A stretch of DNA of 64,000 nt from Spirometra erinaceieuropaei (Eukaryota > Platyhelminthes > Cestoda > Diphyllobothriidea > Diphyllobothriidae), in contig CACRXP010000681.1 in assembly GCA_902702965.1 (NCBI GenBank), forward strand, positions 138,529 through 202,528, in the 5' to 3' direction. Numbering within the stretch: position 1 is the first letter of the stretch; the number at the start of each line of letters is the position of its first letter. The translations under genes were made by a program, and so were the position numbers. This document shows, piece by piece, positions 23,721-35,355 of this stretch. Below the pieces are notes generated by a model, which was given only the letters and a program-made list of their open reading frames with translations, was not told where the DNA came from and did no database searches.

Positions 23721-26700
23721 AAAACAGATTGGGCGTTGATTGTAGAACAGGCTGATTGCAATATCAGGGAGTGCCAAAGTTGACCAACAGTCCTTCGCTA
23801 ACAAAAATATCCACCAATTCTCATGCCATTTTTTACTATTACTTTCTGTTAGATCGAGGATTACACGGAGATAAAAATTAAAACCGGAATACGGATGAGT
23901 GAACAGTGTTTTGCAAATACTCGGGGTTCCACCTAAGAGGTGACTAAATAAAGGCACCAAGTTGGGAGCAAGATAGGAGAAAATAGTCAACAAATGCTGC
24001 TTCAAAAAACTTTTTTGATTCAGTGCCGACATTTCACCCAAGCAGACCTACATTCATAGGTTTAACGATCTTCCTATTTAAGTAGTGAGGCAAACCCGAT
24101 GGAATCAGTTTTTTGTGACATGTGAAATCGTGCATATACATCTTTCAGTCATAAATATCTCGATATCCTACCTGAGCGATTCTTGCTATTATTTACTAGA
24201 GGAACAAAAGGAATTATTAAAAAATTAAAAACGTCCAAGTGGAGACCAGTTGTTTCCGAATTATACCTAATATTATGCGCCATTAAGGGCCAAGCTCATT
24301 TACAAAAATATGTCTCAGCATTTCCTTTGATCATCATAGATCTTCAGTAAAAACCTCATTGACAGTCTCGGGCAGATTATATTCCTGTGGTTACTCGACA
24401 AACAAAAACAAATTCCTGCCTTTAGTCAAGTCACGAGTTTATACGCAAGGATAAAACGCAGCAGCCCATAATAAAAAAGTTAGTCTATGGCGCGAGGCTT
24501 TTCGTATTTTAGCAAGATGCGAATCATTCGATTCTCATTTTCGCATAATTCGCACAAGGCCATAATAAATCGCCGCCCCAATGAGCATTGGGTCATCTAA
24601 CGCTGAATTACGTTGATTGTGGAAAATACATTTATTCATTCCATGGGCATTTGGAATTGTTGAACGAAAAGGTTGAATTGGTCATCAAAGTTCCTGTTTT
24701 GTTTCATATTGTCGAATTTTGCTTTTTTAAAAAGAGTTAAATTCTCGGAAACAAAAGTTCTATACCTACCACAGGTGACTGAGGCGTGCCTAAACACTAG
24801 TGGTTTACGATTGCTTTATTTTCTACTCTTGGTTTGCTAAAACATAATTGTTCATGCAAATAATTTCAATAGTGTTAATTATTATGAATGTAATGGCATC
24901 ACCAACCTCTATTTAAACAAATAGAAAATCATGCATCAATGTCAATAAGACACTCAGGGCATTAATGTCTGGGATACTAACATAAGAATTAGGCTTTCCG
25001 CATATTTAATATCAATAGCATAACTGGGTCTATCTGTACAACAGGCATATACAAATTGACGCACAGACAAATCATTAAAATAGTCTGACGGTAAACGAGT
25101 TCGAGATTAAGAAATCTTGCTTAAGTAATTATATTACTGATAAAAAGAGGCCGCATATTGAAACTCTTTGCAGTTTTAAAAGTTTGATATTAATATTTCG
25201 GTGAAAAATCGTATTTTTATTTAAACATTTGTTTCCTGTAATTAACTAACTCAGTAGCAGTAGACGTGTTTTTCCCTTTCGGACATACTTTTATTTATTT
25301 TAGACGGTTAAAATGGGTATTATTGGCTATTTGGCAGATGATTAAATAACGCCGACAAGACAAAAATCATTAAGGAATGTCTGTTGAACGGCTAAATGGA
25401 ACATGGGTACGTCATTTATGTGAGGAAATTCAATTGAAGTAAAATCGTCTTCTCGGTACTGTCATTTGCAAATATTTGCCTTTTGAGTTGTGAATTGGTA
25501 GATGCCTGGCAACGGCCACAAACAATTTAGGACGGCGTTCTACGTGGGCGGATTCTACAGACCCAGTAGGGAGGTCAGCGTGCTGAATTTATCGGCCGTT
25601 CAGCGAAACGTCCTTGCTTATTTTTCTGTATCCTAATCTTATTCGTAGTCCTTGTTTTAATCTTCATTCATTACGGAGTGTTACGGTTGACCGAAGCTCG
25701 ACAGTGAAGCCACATGTAAGCGAAAGACGTGTTATCAGGAACTTCATCGAAAGATATAAAAATTATCGCGTTTAGAAAGAATAGCATCTTAGGTTGCTTA
25801 CAACACAAGGTTGTCTCGCCGAACCAATATGATTCGAGCTCTACTAGGACCTACGTATCCTAGCTCAAGTTATACATTAACTAGATGCGTTCCTATTAAT
25901 TTGGCTTGCTACTGTAAGCTGATTTACTAACTCTAACCACCGTCTTTGCTGTTTGGGGAGGGAAATATATTCATACCAACTTTTGACGTGAGCTGAAAAA
26001 GTCCGTTTTGAAGCATTTACTGCACGTTTGTGCAGTGTTTCCCTCCCAAATCAAACAAGACAGCGAAACGCGTGTTGTGTTTTGAAATATTCACCTCGGA
26101 AATATCCTCCGGTCATTAGGAGCAAATTGGATGACGATAAAATGTAAAGCAAATGCATAATAATTTGAAAATCGTGCGGGCACTTAAAGGTGGCAAATCA
26201 GTTCTCAGACATTGCATTTTATTCAAATTTCACTCAATAGGTTTTGAAAGAGGATAGTATGAAAATGGACTGACCAAAAAATATGACTTACCGACATGTT
26301 TGCGAGTATTTTAAGTGTTTTGAATAAAGTCAGACACCTAAGTACCGCTGTGGTATGACGCCAGTGTAGGCACATTATTGTAGGTGGTCATCAACCGGTC
26401 ACAAATAAATATGGGATTAATTGATTGGATTTGCAATGTTAAGTGTGATACGGTCCTTCCCGTCTAAAAAAAACTATAAAGATCAACGACTGACAGGCAT
26501 AAATTTTTCGGATTGATTTTCAATGATTTTATAAACCGTAAATGGATTTAATGGACAACAAGCATAAACTATATTTTATGGGTTTGTTTGGTAAAAACTA
26601 AAGTTTGTGGTTTTGATTTTCTTAATAATGCGCTTTTTTGAGGTATACATTGTATATAAAATAGCCTCCTACATGTATTCTTACCTCTGTTTCCCATAAA

Positions 26701-26780
26701 ATATATATCATGGCTCAGATCAGTAATAATTTTAAGGGATTTCTCTGGTTCTTGTTTGAACACTCGAATGCACGCATTTT
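23720..26780. other. No gene recognised
   Basis: About 3 kb of AT-rich DNA. A partial inverted repeat of GGGAGGGAAA/TTTCCCTCCC at about 25958-26050 was the only structure noticed. Confidence 0.4.
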
Positions 26781-27180
26781 CTTTCAACTGAAAAAATACG
26801 GCCTTTTGACTAAAACATCTAGACGAACATGTACAGGTAAAACAGAAATGAATAAGCGTCTAGAAACGGCCAATGCATATAAGTCTTAGAAGACGCTAAT
26901 TTCTGCCAAATAAATAACCGGAAACTTTTTGGTGTATATGGGCGCTAAATATATTTGAACGAATAAGTGGACAAAACTTAATCGGAAAAATAGGCAAACA
27001 TTATGCAAAATTTTAAGCGATTACGGTTTAGCGGGGGAAAAAAGGACATTTAAGAGAGGGATTTAATTCATATCTGACCTATCTTGGAAATGGGGTTGTA
27101 AGATGACGAAAACAAAAAATCCACTTAGGTAATTCAGAATTCTAGCTAATATTTCACGAGGCCGGACGTTGTAGCCCGTA

Positions 27181-28123
27181 TAGTACGTGGTCTTACTCAT
27201 GAAATGTCAACGAAAATTTCAAGAGGGGTTATTGTTTCGCAAATATTAATCGAAGTGTTGTAAAACGAATCATCATGCAGCATAATTCTATAATAAATTG
27301 GCTACCCCAAAATGCCAACTTCCGACCGAACAGCTTTCCATCTGCATAGAATCACTATACTCTTCAAAAGATGACTACTTATTCCGCATGCATTTTTCTC
27401 ATTGATTCTGTATACTCTTAAAGATACAATTATATTTTGTTAAAAACATACATAAAAATGTTCATGTTTATCATTCGGTCGAATATTATATTAATTTTAT
27501 ACTCGAAGGAAATGTATAATGCGGTTTTCAAAAATCTCTTAAGACCGACCGGCCGTTACACTTTTATTCAGGTTTCGAAAATTACAAGCCGCGTACGGAA
27601 TCCATACATTTATCTACGGTATTAGGAGGAGAATACATAAAGTTCATAAAATGTAGCAGTGTATATGCGCCATATTGTTAAATCTTCAGGTCACATTGCG
27701 GAATGCAGATACATGACGTTTTATGAACGGCCACTTCACGATATCAAAACATCTCACAATTAGAAACATTCTCTAAACCGAATTATACCCTTCCTTCGTT
27801 TATAGCATTAAAAGAAAACTATAAGTTTTTATCGAATGAAAAATAGTGACCGTTTTACGCATGTTTTCCACGAAATATAATTGTATTTATAAGGGCAGCA
27901 AAAATCAAATACAAAAATGCATGCCAATTATGTAGTCATCTTTTGCAGAGTAGGGTTTTTCCATGCAGATGTAAAGAGGTTCGTTCGAAAGCCTGCAGCA
28001 TGGCGTAGTTTATTAATCATTGAAGTATGCTGTATGATTTACTATCCTATTTGATTATTCATTTCGAACCTAAAACGCAGTTTGAAATTTTGGTTGACAT
28101 TTCATGATTTAGCCCACCAACTC
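27181..28123. mobile_element. Family A transposon, full length
   Basis: About 943 bp from TAGTACGTGG and TCTTACTCATGAAATG to TTTCATGATTTAGCCCACC near 28115. Both arms are recognisable (AATTCTATAATAAATTGGC left; ATTTTGGTTGACATTTC right). It is preceded at about 27150 by TTTCACGAGGCCGGAC, which looks like a degraded A2 end. Confidence 0.75.
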
Positions 28124-28129
28124 TATATT

Positions 28130-29375
28130 GATGTCAAAAAGATATGTCATTGTTATTCCGTGAAGTTGTCTTTTTCTGTATGTCCTAGTACAAAAATAAT
28201 CAGTAACAAATCCATGAAGAATGCTATTAAAATTTGAAAACACTCTTTTTACTAGGGGCAATTACTTAAATTGCTATCTATTGGAAGGCATAATTTCCGA
28301 ATATCTATTTCACACGGGGCTGCAAGCTTTATTTGAACCTCATTCTGAGTTATTTATAATACAAGGAGCATGCTTTCACTCATTGAATGTTGGTACGCGC
28401 ATCAATCCAAATATTTTTTGACCGCATGCAAAATTATTCTCTCTTATAATCATCCGGTATCAAACCATATCTTCAACTGTTATGCTTAATGCACGTCTCC
28501 TTAGAATTCCCAATTATTTATGTAAACATTCCATCCATCGAATACATCCTCGATCCCCGACAAAGATTTACGGTTGTTTACACGTCGCGGGTGACAAAAT
28601 GTGTGCTACGGTACGACACCGCTTAAAAACAGCACGAAATCAGTCTGGCTAACCTGACGGATAGGCTGATTTAGAGTTATGTCAACTGAAATACCGTACA
28701 TACTTACATTTCCAAAACTAGCCCGTCACCACAAAAATCCTGGGTTCTTTCTCTCCACCTCAAAAACGTCACATAGCCATGCCATTCATCGTGTTCCCTT
28801 CGTACTATCATAATATTACTTAAATCCAATGCTGTCTAGGACGGAAAATTACTTCGTTTATATATTCAAACTGCTTACCACTCTAGATACTTTCTAATGA
28901 TAGAAGATATGGTTATGCCCTAAGGAATAAATGATCGTCAACATGTTGTCTGCGCTGCATGCCGGAAAAAAAATATTCCATAGGCTCGAAAGGAAGATGG
29001 TTGCAACGGACAAACTGAAACTACCCCGACGTTGCGATTTGAGGGTAAATCGGCTTTTCGAGAAAATATCGTCAAGTGTAGCACTTGTGGTCTATAGGTA
29101 ACATGGTCGCCTACAACCCTAAATGACGTCCTAGTCATGACGATAATTCATGACACATTAAAAACTCCACAAAAACCGTAATGTTATGGTGGCCCCCACC
29201 CCCTAAGTGTTTAATCGCATTCGCATAATGCGTTTTTACCTAAAATTAACTTCCAATTTAAGCATAAGGACCAACATTTTCAAAATACCCCTTAGTCCCT
29301 CAACCCGCCAAAGTAAGAGTCGCAGTAAATTGAAATAGCACTATTGTAAATAAAAATGAAAATTTGAAATCAAAA
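28130..29375. other. No gene recognised
   Basis: No supported exon. It lies 3' of the intact gene at 29443-31269. The open frames seen have no motif. Confidence 0.4.
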
Positions 29376-29380
29376 ACGCG

Positions 29381-29386
29381 TTTATT
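29381..29386 (-). terminator. Polyadenylation signal of locus 4
   Basis: AATAAA on the minus strand, 57 nt past the stop codon of the intact gene. Confidence 0.6.
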
Positions 29387-29442
29387 CGTCTTCACATCCA
29401 ATCCTCCGTTTTGCAGTTTTTGGTATTTCATTGTAGCTCCAA

Positions 29443-31269
29443 TCATTGGTGACAGTCTCTTTGCTGAACATCCAAAAGGCCTCTTTTGATATATGCATAT
29501 AATTTTCTTGCATTCATTTTCATAAGTTTTAATAATAAGGAGTCAGTGGATATATAAGGGCATGTTGTATCCGTTGCCAATGCACCACAAAGATCAAGGG
29601 AGGATAGTCGAATAAAATTTGGCGGGTGGTTTTCTTTTTCCCAGTAGGTAAAATCAAAAGTTCCTTTTAACACTAGATCTTTTAGACCAACCGATAAGTG
29701 TCCAAAGGCAATGCAGTGATTATCAAAGTCATTTCCCTTTGCCTGCGAATTCAAAAGGCACATAAAGAATATGAAAGTCTGTGTAGCATATAATATTACT
29801 GTGGGAAACAATAAAACAGATAAGTAACATGCGCAAGTTATCGCCGGCGAGATTGGCACATCTTATTTCATACATAGCTTACATTCTGCATTGCATAAAC
29901 AACGGCCGTTAGAGATTGAGATAGGCAACTGAATTGCATGTAGTTTGCAGGAGGTACGTCTCGGAAAAATGTGCAGTTGAAAAGTAAAGATGTCTGATGG
30001 ATTCTCATTTCGAAGTCTATACGCGTGCTTCCAATCAATAGCATATCCTCAAAACTGTGGTGAAACGCTTGTTCTGCGAGGTATTTTGTGACATTATGGA
30101 GAATACGGTCACCGCCATCTCGAGGACATTTTGGTATGTCTAGGGGTAAAACGGGTAATGAAATTACTACAGTTGTAATTATTAAAGGCGTATTTCTGTG
30201 GAAACGACAAATACATAAATGAGATTAAATTTATCCAGCAAAAAACAAATAGCGAAATGTTCGTACGAAAAGTTTGAGTGGTTTAGTCACTTAAAGTTGC
30301 AAGGCAAGAAGACCGGAACAAATTAAGTGTGTGCATACTTTCGTTTATCACAATTTGCGCAGGCTGCGTAGATGCTGCAGGCGAGCAAACTCATGAAATG
30401 CAATGAAATTCTGTAATGGGTTTTAGTTTCGAAATAATAAGTCAAGTTGGGTTGTAGAACTTATCATCATGCAGCATGACTCATTTATAAATCAGCTACC
30501 CCACGATGCCCGCTTTCGAACGAACCTCTTTCCATCTGCATGGAAAAACTACACTCTGCAAAAAATGACTACATAATCGGCATTGGCTGCTCATAAAACG
30601 TCAGATATCTGTATTAACCAGTTTGGCTTGTAAATTTAACAATATGGATTAAATCCACCGTTTTATTTTATGAAATTTATGTATTCTCCTTCTAATACCG
30701 TAGAGAAATGTATGTTTTTCCGTACGCGGAAAATAAACGGATTGTAAATTTCGGAACCTGAATAAAAGTGTAACGGCAGGTCGGGCTTAAAATTATTAGG
30801 GAACTGGAGGAGATTTTGAAAACCGATTTATGCACTTCCTTCGAGTATAAAAATAAAGGACAACGCAATATTCTACCGAATGATAAACATGAACATTTTA
30901 ATGCATGTTTTCCACGAAATATAATTGTATATTTACGAGTATCAAAAATCAATGACAACAATGCATGCGGGTTAAGTAGTCATCTTTTGAAGAGTATGGT
31001 GAATCAATGCAGATAGAAGAAGGTTTTGTTCACAAGGCGGCAATTTGCGGCAACAGATTTATCATACAATTATGCTGCATGATGATTAGTTTTATAACCC
31101 TATTCCATTAATATTTTCAAAACAAAACCCCATTTCGGAATTTTCGTTGACATTTCATGAGTAAGCCCACCTGCGGTAAATATCGCCTAAGAACTTTAGT
31201 CTTACTTTCTGTAAAAAAACAGCATTCTGCACAAATGAGCAATAGGCAAAAGGCAACGTGTGAGTTCAT
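29443..31269 (-). CDS. Secreted three-exon family, locus 4 (intact)
   Basis: Predicted minus-strand CDS of 621 nt in three exons: 31269-31206, 30139-29883 and 29742-29443, giving 206 residues. Exon 1 (MNSHVAFCLLLICAECCF) is a signal peptide and ends in phase 1 at GAAA|GTAAGA. Exon 2 starts after CCCCTAG with IPKCPRDGGDR and contains LLFNCTFFRDVPP and MQFSCLSQ; its donor is AAT|GTAAGC in phase 0. Exon 3 follows TTCGCAG and contains LKGTFDFTYW, IRLSSLDLCG and a terminal YIKRGLLD. The first intron (about 1.07 kb) holds a family A transposon; the second is 140 bp. No stop or frameshift is present. The mature product is probably secreted with six conserved Cys. The family is not recognised. Confidence 0.72.
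30375..31176. mobile_element. Family A transposon inside intron 1 of locus 4
   Basis: About 802 bp from a degraded left terminus (CTGCAGGCGAGCAAACTCATG) to a right terminus ending GAGTAAGCCCACCTGCGG before TA. It sits wholly within intron 1 and leaves both splice sites intact. Confidence 0.75.
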
Positions 31270-31279
31270 TCCTTTCCCA

Positions 31280-32690
31280 TGAAAATGTTATGCCTTATTT
31301 CATTAAGTCCTAAGTATTGAGTAACCAACAAGTTATTGATGGTCATCTGATCATTGGCTAGGTATGTTAAAGTACTCTGTGACTGGTCCAACAAATTCTG
31401 AATTTGTGATTGTGAATTCTGAACCTTGCCTCCACCTCTCTGCGCCTTGAACTACTGGTCGTGAGGAATTGATGACGATTTATAGTCAATTATTATGGTT
31501 ACAAATATCCCATAACAGAATCAATATTTTTTTAAATAGTGAATGGTGGTATTTCATGACGAATTTTAATGGAAATTAAAGTTTTGACGGGTGCCAAATA
31601 AGCGGCCGCAGCTCTTCCATCACGGCAACCTTACATACTAATGTTTGTTCAGTAGGTGTGCTTGTGGTATTTTTTTGCCGCAGCGGCACTCCCTCCCCAT
31701 ATTCTGCAACCCCCCCCCCCATCAACCCAAAGGCTTACAGCCTACGCCGTCCAAACATAAGATTTCCACTTGGGGCAGCTGCTACCAAAGGCTTCAGGCT
31801 CTTAGACCACTGAGGTATTTACATACACTCCTACCGCTCCCTCACCGCCTAGCCCACGCCTTTCCACCTCCCCCCACGGCCTGTCACCTACGCCGTCCCA
31901 ACATCAATCCCAGCAGTCCCTCTCCCCTTTAGGCAAGCTTACCGCATTTGACAATTCCCTCACCGGCTGTTCCCACTTCCGCCTGTTTCACAGTCTACTG
32001 TCCCTCCCACCCGGCTTTGTTAGTTGACCTGATATGCCCTTCCCCGCGGGTGGTTCACGTCGCCAGTTACCAGCTACACCGATTCCTACTTACCGTCTAC
32101 CATGGCCGGCTGCGGCCTAAGACAGTCTCTTTGCACCTCCCTGTTCCCGCTCTAAAAGCCTTCCGTAATCACTCCCTCCCTGCCCCATAAGGGTTTATCG
32201 ACAAGGCTTAGTGGATGTCATTGCATTATTCTACGTCGGTAAACATGTTCACGTACCAAGCCTACAGGGTGGTCGATCAGCAGCAATCCTTACCGTGCGA
32301 TGATGGCTCCGTTACCACTGCTAGAGATACCCGCCCATTCCACAGACAACGTCCGTTCAACTCTTCCATTAGTGATCCATAGGCACCTATCAGCTAACGC
32401 AGCCCTGTGGTTGAAATTTACTCAACTGCGTATCACACCTTCTCTCATTCCGGAGGCTTAGCAGCACCGCAAGCAAGAGCAATGCCATAGCAAAATGCAA
32501 CATTTACTCCGAATTAGGAAAAGGAACAATACACTAGACAAACAGCGTAGTAGGGAAAATCGTCCCCGACTGCCTTCGGCAGCCGGCTTGCCACATCAGT
32601 AACATTTAACATTTAGGTGTACTACAAAAGGGTATGCGATTACACGCATGCAATACAATGCCATACCCCCTATCAACCTGGAGGAAGTAT
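31280..32690. other. Pyrimidine-rich region, no gene
   Basis: From about 31640 to 32200 the plus strand is C-rich with low complexity (a run of 12 C near 31710) and loosely repeated words such as CCTACGCCGTCC at 31741 and 31887. It may belong to the 3' side of the adjacent Merlin element. The open frames here reflect composition. Confidence 0.45.
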
Positions 32691-33390
32691 GGAGTCTTCC
32701 TTTTACGTCTTCCATCTGCGCCTTCGTTGGTTAGCTTCTCCAATCGCCGACGGGTGGATCTCCTCAATCGACAGTTCTCCCATCGCCAGCAGGTAACGGC
32801 CACAGGCACTGTAGTTAGGCATGGAGAGTAAGTGGACGAAGTACAGAGTCATACCTTCCAGTCTTCCGTCTGCGCGTTCGTTGGCTAACTTCTCCAATCG
32901 TCGATGGTTGGCTCTCCTCAATCGACAGCTCCCTCTTTGCCCGACCGGTAACGGCCAGAGGCGCTGTAGGTAGGCATGGAGAGTAAGTGGACGAAGTACA
33001 GAGTCATACCTTCCAGTCTTCCGTCTGCGCGTTCGTTGGTTAGCTTCTCCAAACGTCGATGGTTGGCTCTCCTCAATCGACAGCTCCCTCTTTGACCGGC
33101 AGGTAACGGCCAGAGGCGCTGTAGATAGGCATGGAGAGTAAGTGGACGAAGTACAGAGTCTTTCCTTCCAGTCTTCCGTCTGCGCCTTCGTTGGTTAGCT
33201 TCTCCAAACACCCTTAGTTGGCTCTCCTCAATAGACAGCTCCCTCTTTGACCGGCAGGTAACGGCTACATTCACTGTCCGTAGGCATAGAGAGCAAATGG
33301 AGGAAGTAACGATTCTTACATTCACGTCTTCTGTCTGCGCCTCCATTGGTTAGCTTATCCAGTCACCGTTGGTTGGCTCTCTTCAATTGG
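32690..33390 (-). repeat. 155-bp tandem repeat at the Merlin gene tail
   Basis: A repeating unit with exact 155-bp spacing: AGGTAACGGC-type words recur at 32791, 32946, 33101 and 33256. About four and a half units are seen. The unit contains the words TTCGTTGG, TTAGCTTCTCCAA and TTGGCTCTCCTCAATCGACAG. The rightmost partial unit overlaps the 3' end of the Merlin transposase gene, where ATTGAAGAGAGCCAACCA encodes IEESQP. The unit stays largely open in one minus-strand frame. Confidence 0.85.
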
Positions 33391-34290
33391 ATACGCTTCT
33401 GCCCAATGTCGTAGGAAGGTTTCCCAGGAGGCTGCCATGTTGTCGTTCCTTATGTCAAACCAGAGGCGGTACTGAACCTCATCTAGTTGGGCCCACACTG
33501 TTCTGTTACAGCCAGGTCCATACTCCTGCATCTTCTTCTTTAACCTGCTCCAGTAGGCCTCTATGGCGTTCGTATGCCGTCCTGTTGTGGGATTCACGAA
33601 GCCCCTACGGTGGTCGACAGTGTAGTGCTTATAACGTTCCGACGGTAGGTGGGTGCAACCCTTCCACTCATCGGTTACGATAACACTGCCAGCAGCCACC
33701 CACTTCCTTATGACGGGCCTTAGGGCCTCCCAGCTGCGGTTGTCAATCTGCTCAAATAGGGCTTTCCGCCTGCGTGTATCGTACATACCGACGACCCACA
33801 ACTGCCGCCGCGGTCGTCCCCTGTTATACTTGCGGCGACTTATGAGCGTCTCGTCTATCTGTACTTCCACGCCTGGTCCCCCATTTGGGTTACGGCGGAT
33901 AGAAGTGCGTGTGAGCAGGCCCCGCGGCAAATGCCGTACCATTCCATGGCAGTATTTCTACTGACACCTTCACTTGCCGCACACCGCTTGGCCCGCACAC
34001 CTTCGACAAACTTGTAGCATATACGCATCAGTGTCTGCAGACTGAGCTTACTACCAACGAAAATTGATCCCGTCCGCCGGCACCGCTTCCGTCTGCAGTG
34101 TCCACAACGGAATGCATAACCGTCCGTATGCTGCCGCAACACTTGCATATGCTCAGTACGCCGACATCGGCATGCTAAGGTGGTGGCCAGCAACCTCCAC
34201 CGCTGCAGGTACTGAACGACACCTGCTGACGGAAGGACAGCTTGTATTTCATCCTCGGCCGTCGGTATAATCCGCTGAGGACCGCGCCTA
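33355..34290 (-). pseudogene. Merlin-type (IS1016/ISXO2-like) transposase, one frameshift
   Basis: Two overlapping minus-strand frames form one protein. The 5' part (from about 34290) reads GVVQYLQRWRLLATTLACRC, then the Zn-ribbon-like half FRCGHCRRKRCRRTGSIF, then CYKFVEGVRAKRCAASEGVS and NTAMEWYGICRGACSHALL. The second part (33942-33355) has the DDE core: GPGVEVQIDETLISRRKYNR, VIVTDEWKGCTHLP and TNAIEAYWSRLKKKM, so D, D and E all remain. A 1-nt shift near 33890 separates the halves. The C-terminal end (YPIEESQP) lies in the 155-bp repeat. The single frameshift suggests fairly recent inactivation. Terminal repeats were not identified. Confidence 0.82.
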
Positions 34291-34329
34291 CGTCCGCCTG
34301 CATTCGGTGACGATCTAGATATAAAACAG

Positions 34330-35350
34330 TAGGAGTTTACGATACTGCTGCTGTCAACTTAAACATATCCCCTACCCCTCTTTTCCCTTATGTGTGCCTA
34401 GATATATCATGGTACACCTAAGAATGAGGTTTAGTTGAATTACCGGTTGTTTATAGATAGTAGACCATCATGCGGTCTGTGCTAACTACTCGAACATACC
34501 GTAACTTTCTCCGCATTTTCTCACACAACTTATACCCACCCGCAATATGCTCTGCGGTTAAATTTAAACTTAAAAGGGTTACGTAGGCCTACAAACTGCT
34601 CCCAACATGGATACTTACAAATCCCGTAAAACAGCGACCTTACACACAGCGGCCGCCAAGTTCGGGAGTTTGCCGACTTGCTGTAGGTTGGCGCGGTGGC
34701 GTTGGAGTACGTCCAGGTATCCTAAACATTTTTCGCGTTATACGTATTAAACGGTGCAGGCGGTGGAGACCCCCGATATAACAAATAGGGAGGGGGTGAC
34801 TAGGGGGTCAGAAAGGGGCTGGGAAGTGACGCAGTTGTCATAAGACGTTTATTCAAAAACCCTTACCCAACCGAAGTACGTCGCTGTCTCCTCGCGTCCC
34901 CCTTGCGCATCGTCTGTTTGCCGTCCAACTGATGCACACCACTTTCAAGTGTGGCGCCAACGATCCCATTGGTTAGCCGCTTGCCTACGGTTTTCCCTAT
35001 TTGCGCGCCATCCTGCGGTATTTTTGACTTCATTTAAAAGAATAATTATTTTTCTGCGATTTCCAACATTTTCGACATCCAGCTGTCAATCCAGTGCCCT
35101 CTGCTGTTTACCCCGCCCGTTCTTCTCCTCAAAACCGCCATCCCGTTGGACCCGACCGACCTAGAAAAGTTTTCTCACTGTGGCCGCCTGTTGGGCTTAA
35201 GCCAAAGTTTTTTTTTGTAAAAGAAAACATGCATTACATCTTATTCAATTAATTGGCCCTTGGCAGTTATTTCGCCCTTCCCATTTTTATGGTGAGCCAT
35301 TCTCTTCGTGGCAAAAATCCTGCTAACTCCTACAGGAAATCCATTGATCG
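34330..35350. other. No gene recognised
   Basis: Mixed sequence between the Merlin gene and the Tc1/mariner element; probably includes one Merlin end. G-rich words at about 34780-34830. Confidence 0.35.
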
Positions 35351-35355
35351 ATTTA

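Noticed and set aside
23574..24041. 155-codon open frame on the minus strand
   Set aside because: It crosses the SINE-like repeat on the opposite strand and has no motif or matching frame in the related copy at 43.6 kb; probably chance.
31645..32190. Two Pro- and Leu-rich plus-strand frames
   Set aside because: They arise from C-rich low-complexity sequence and lack start context or homologues.
32918..33346. 142-codon minus-strand frame
   Set aside because: It is the 155-bp tandem repeat read in one frame, not a gene.
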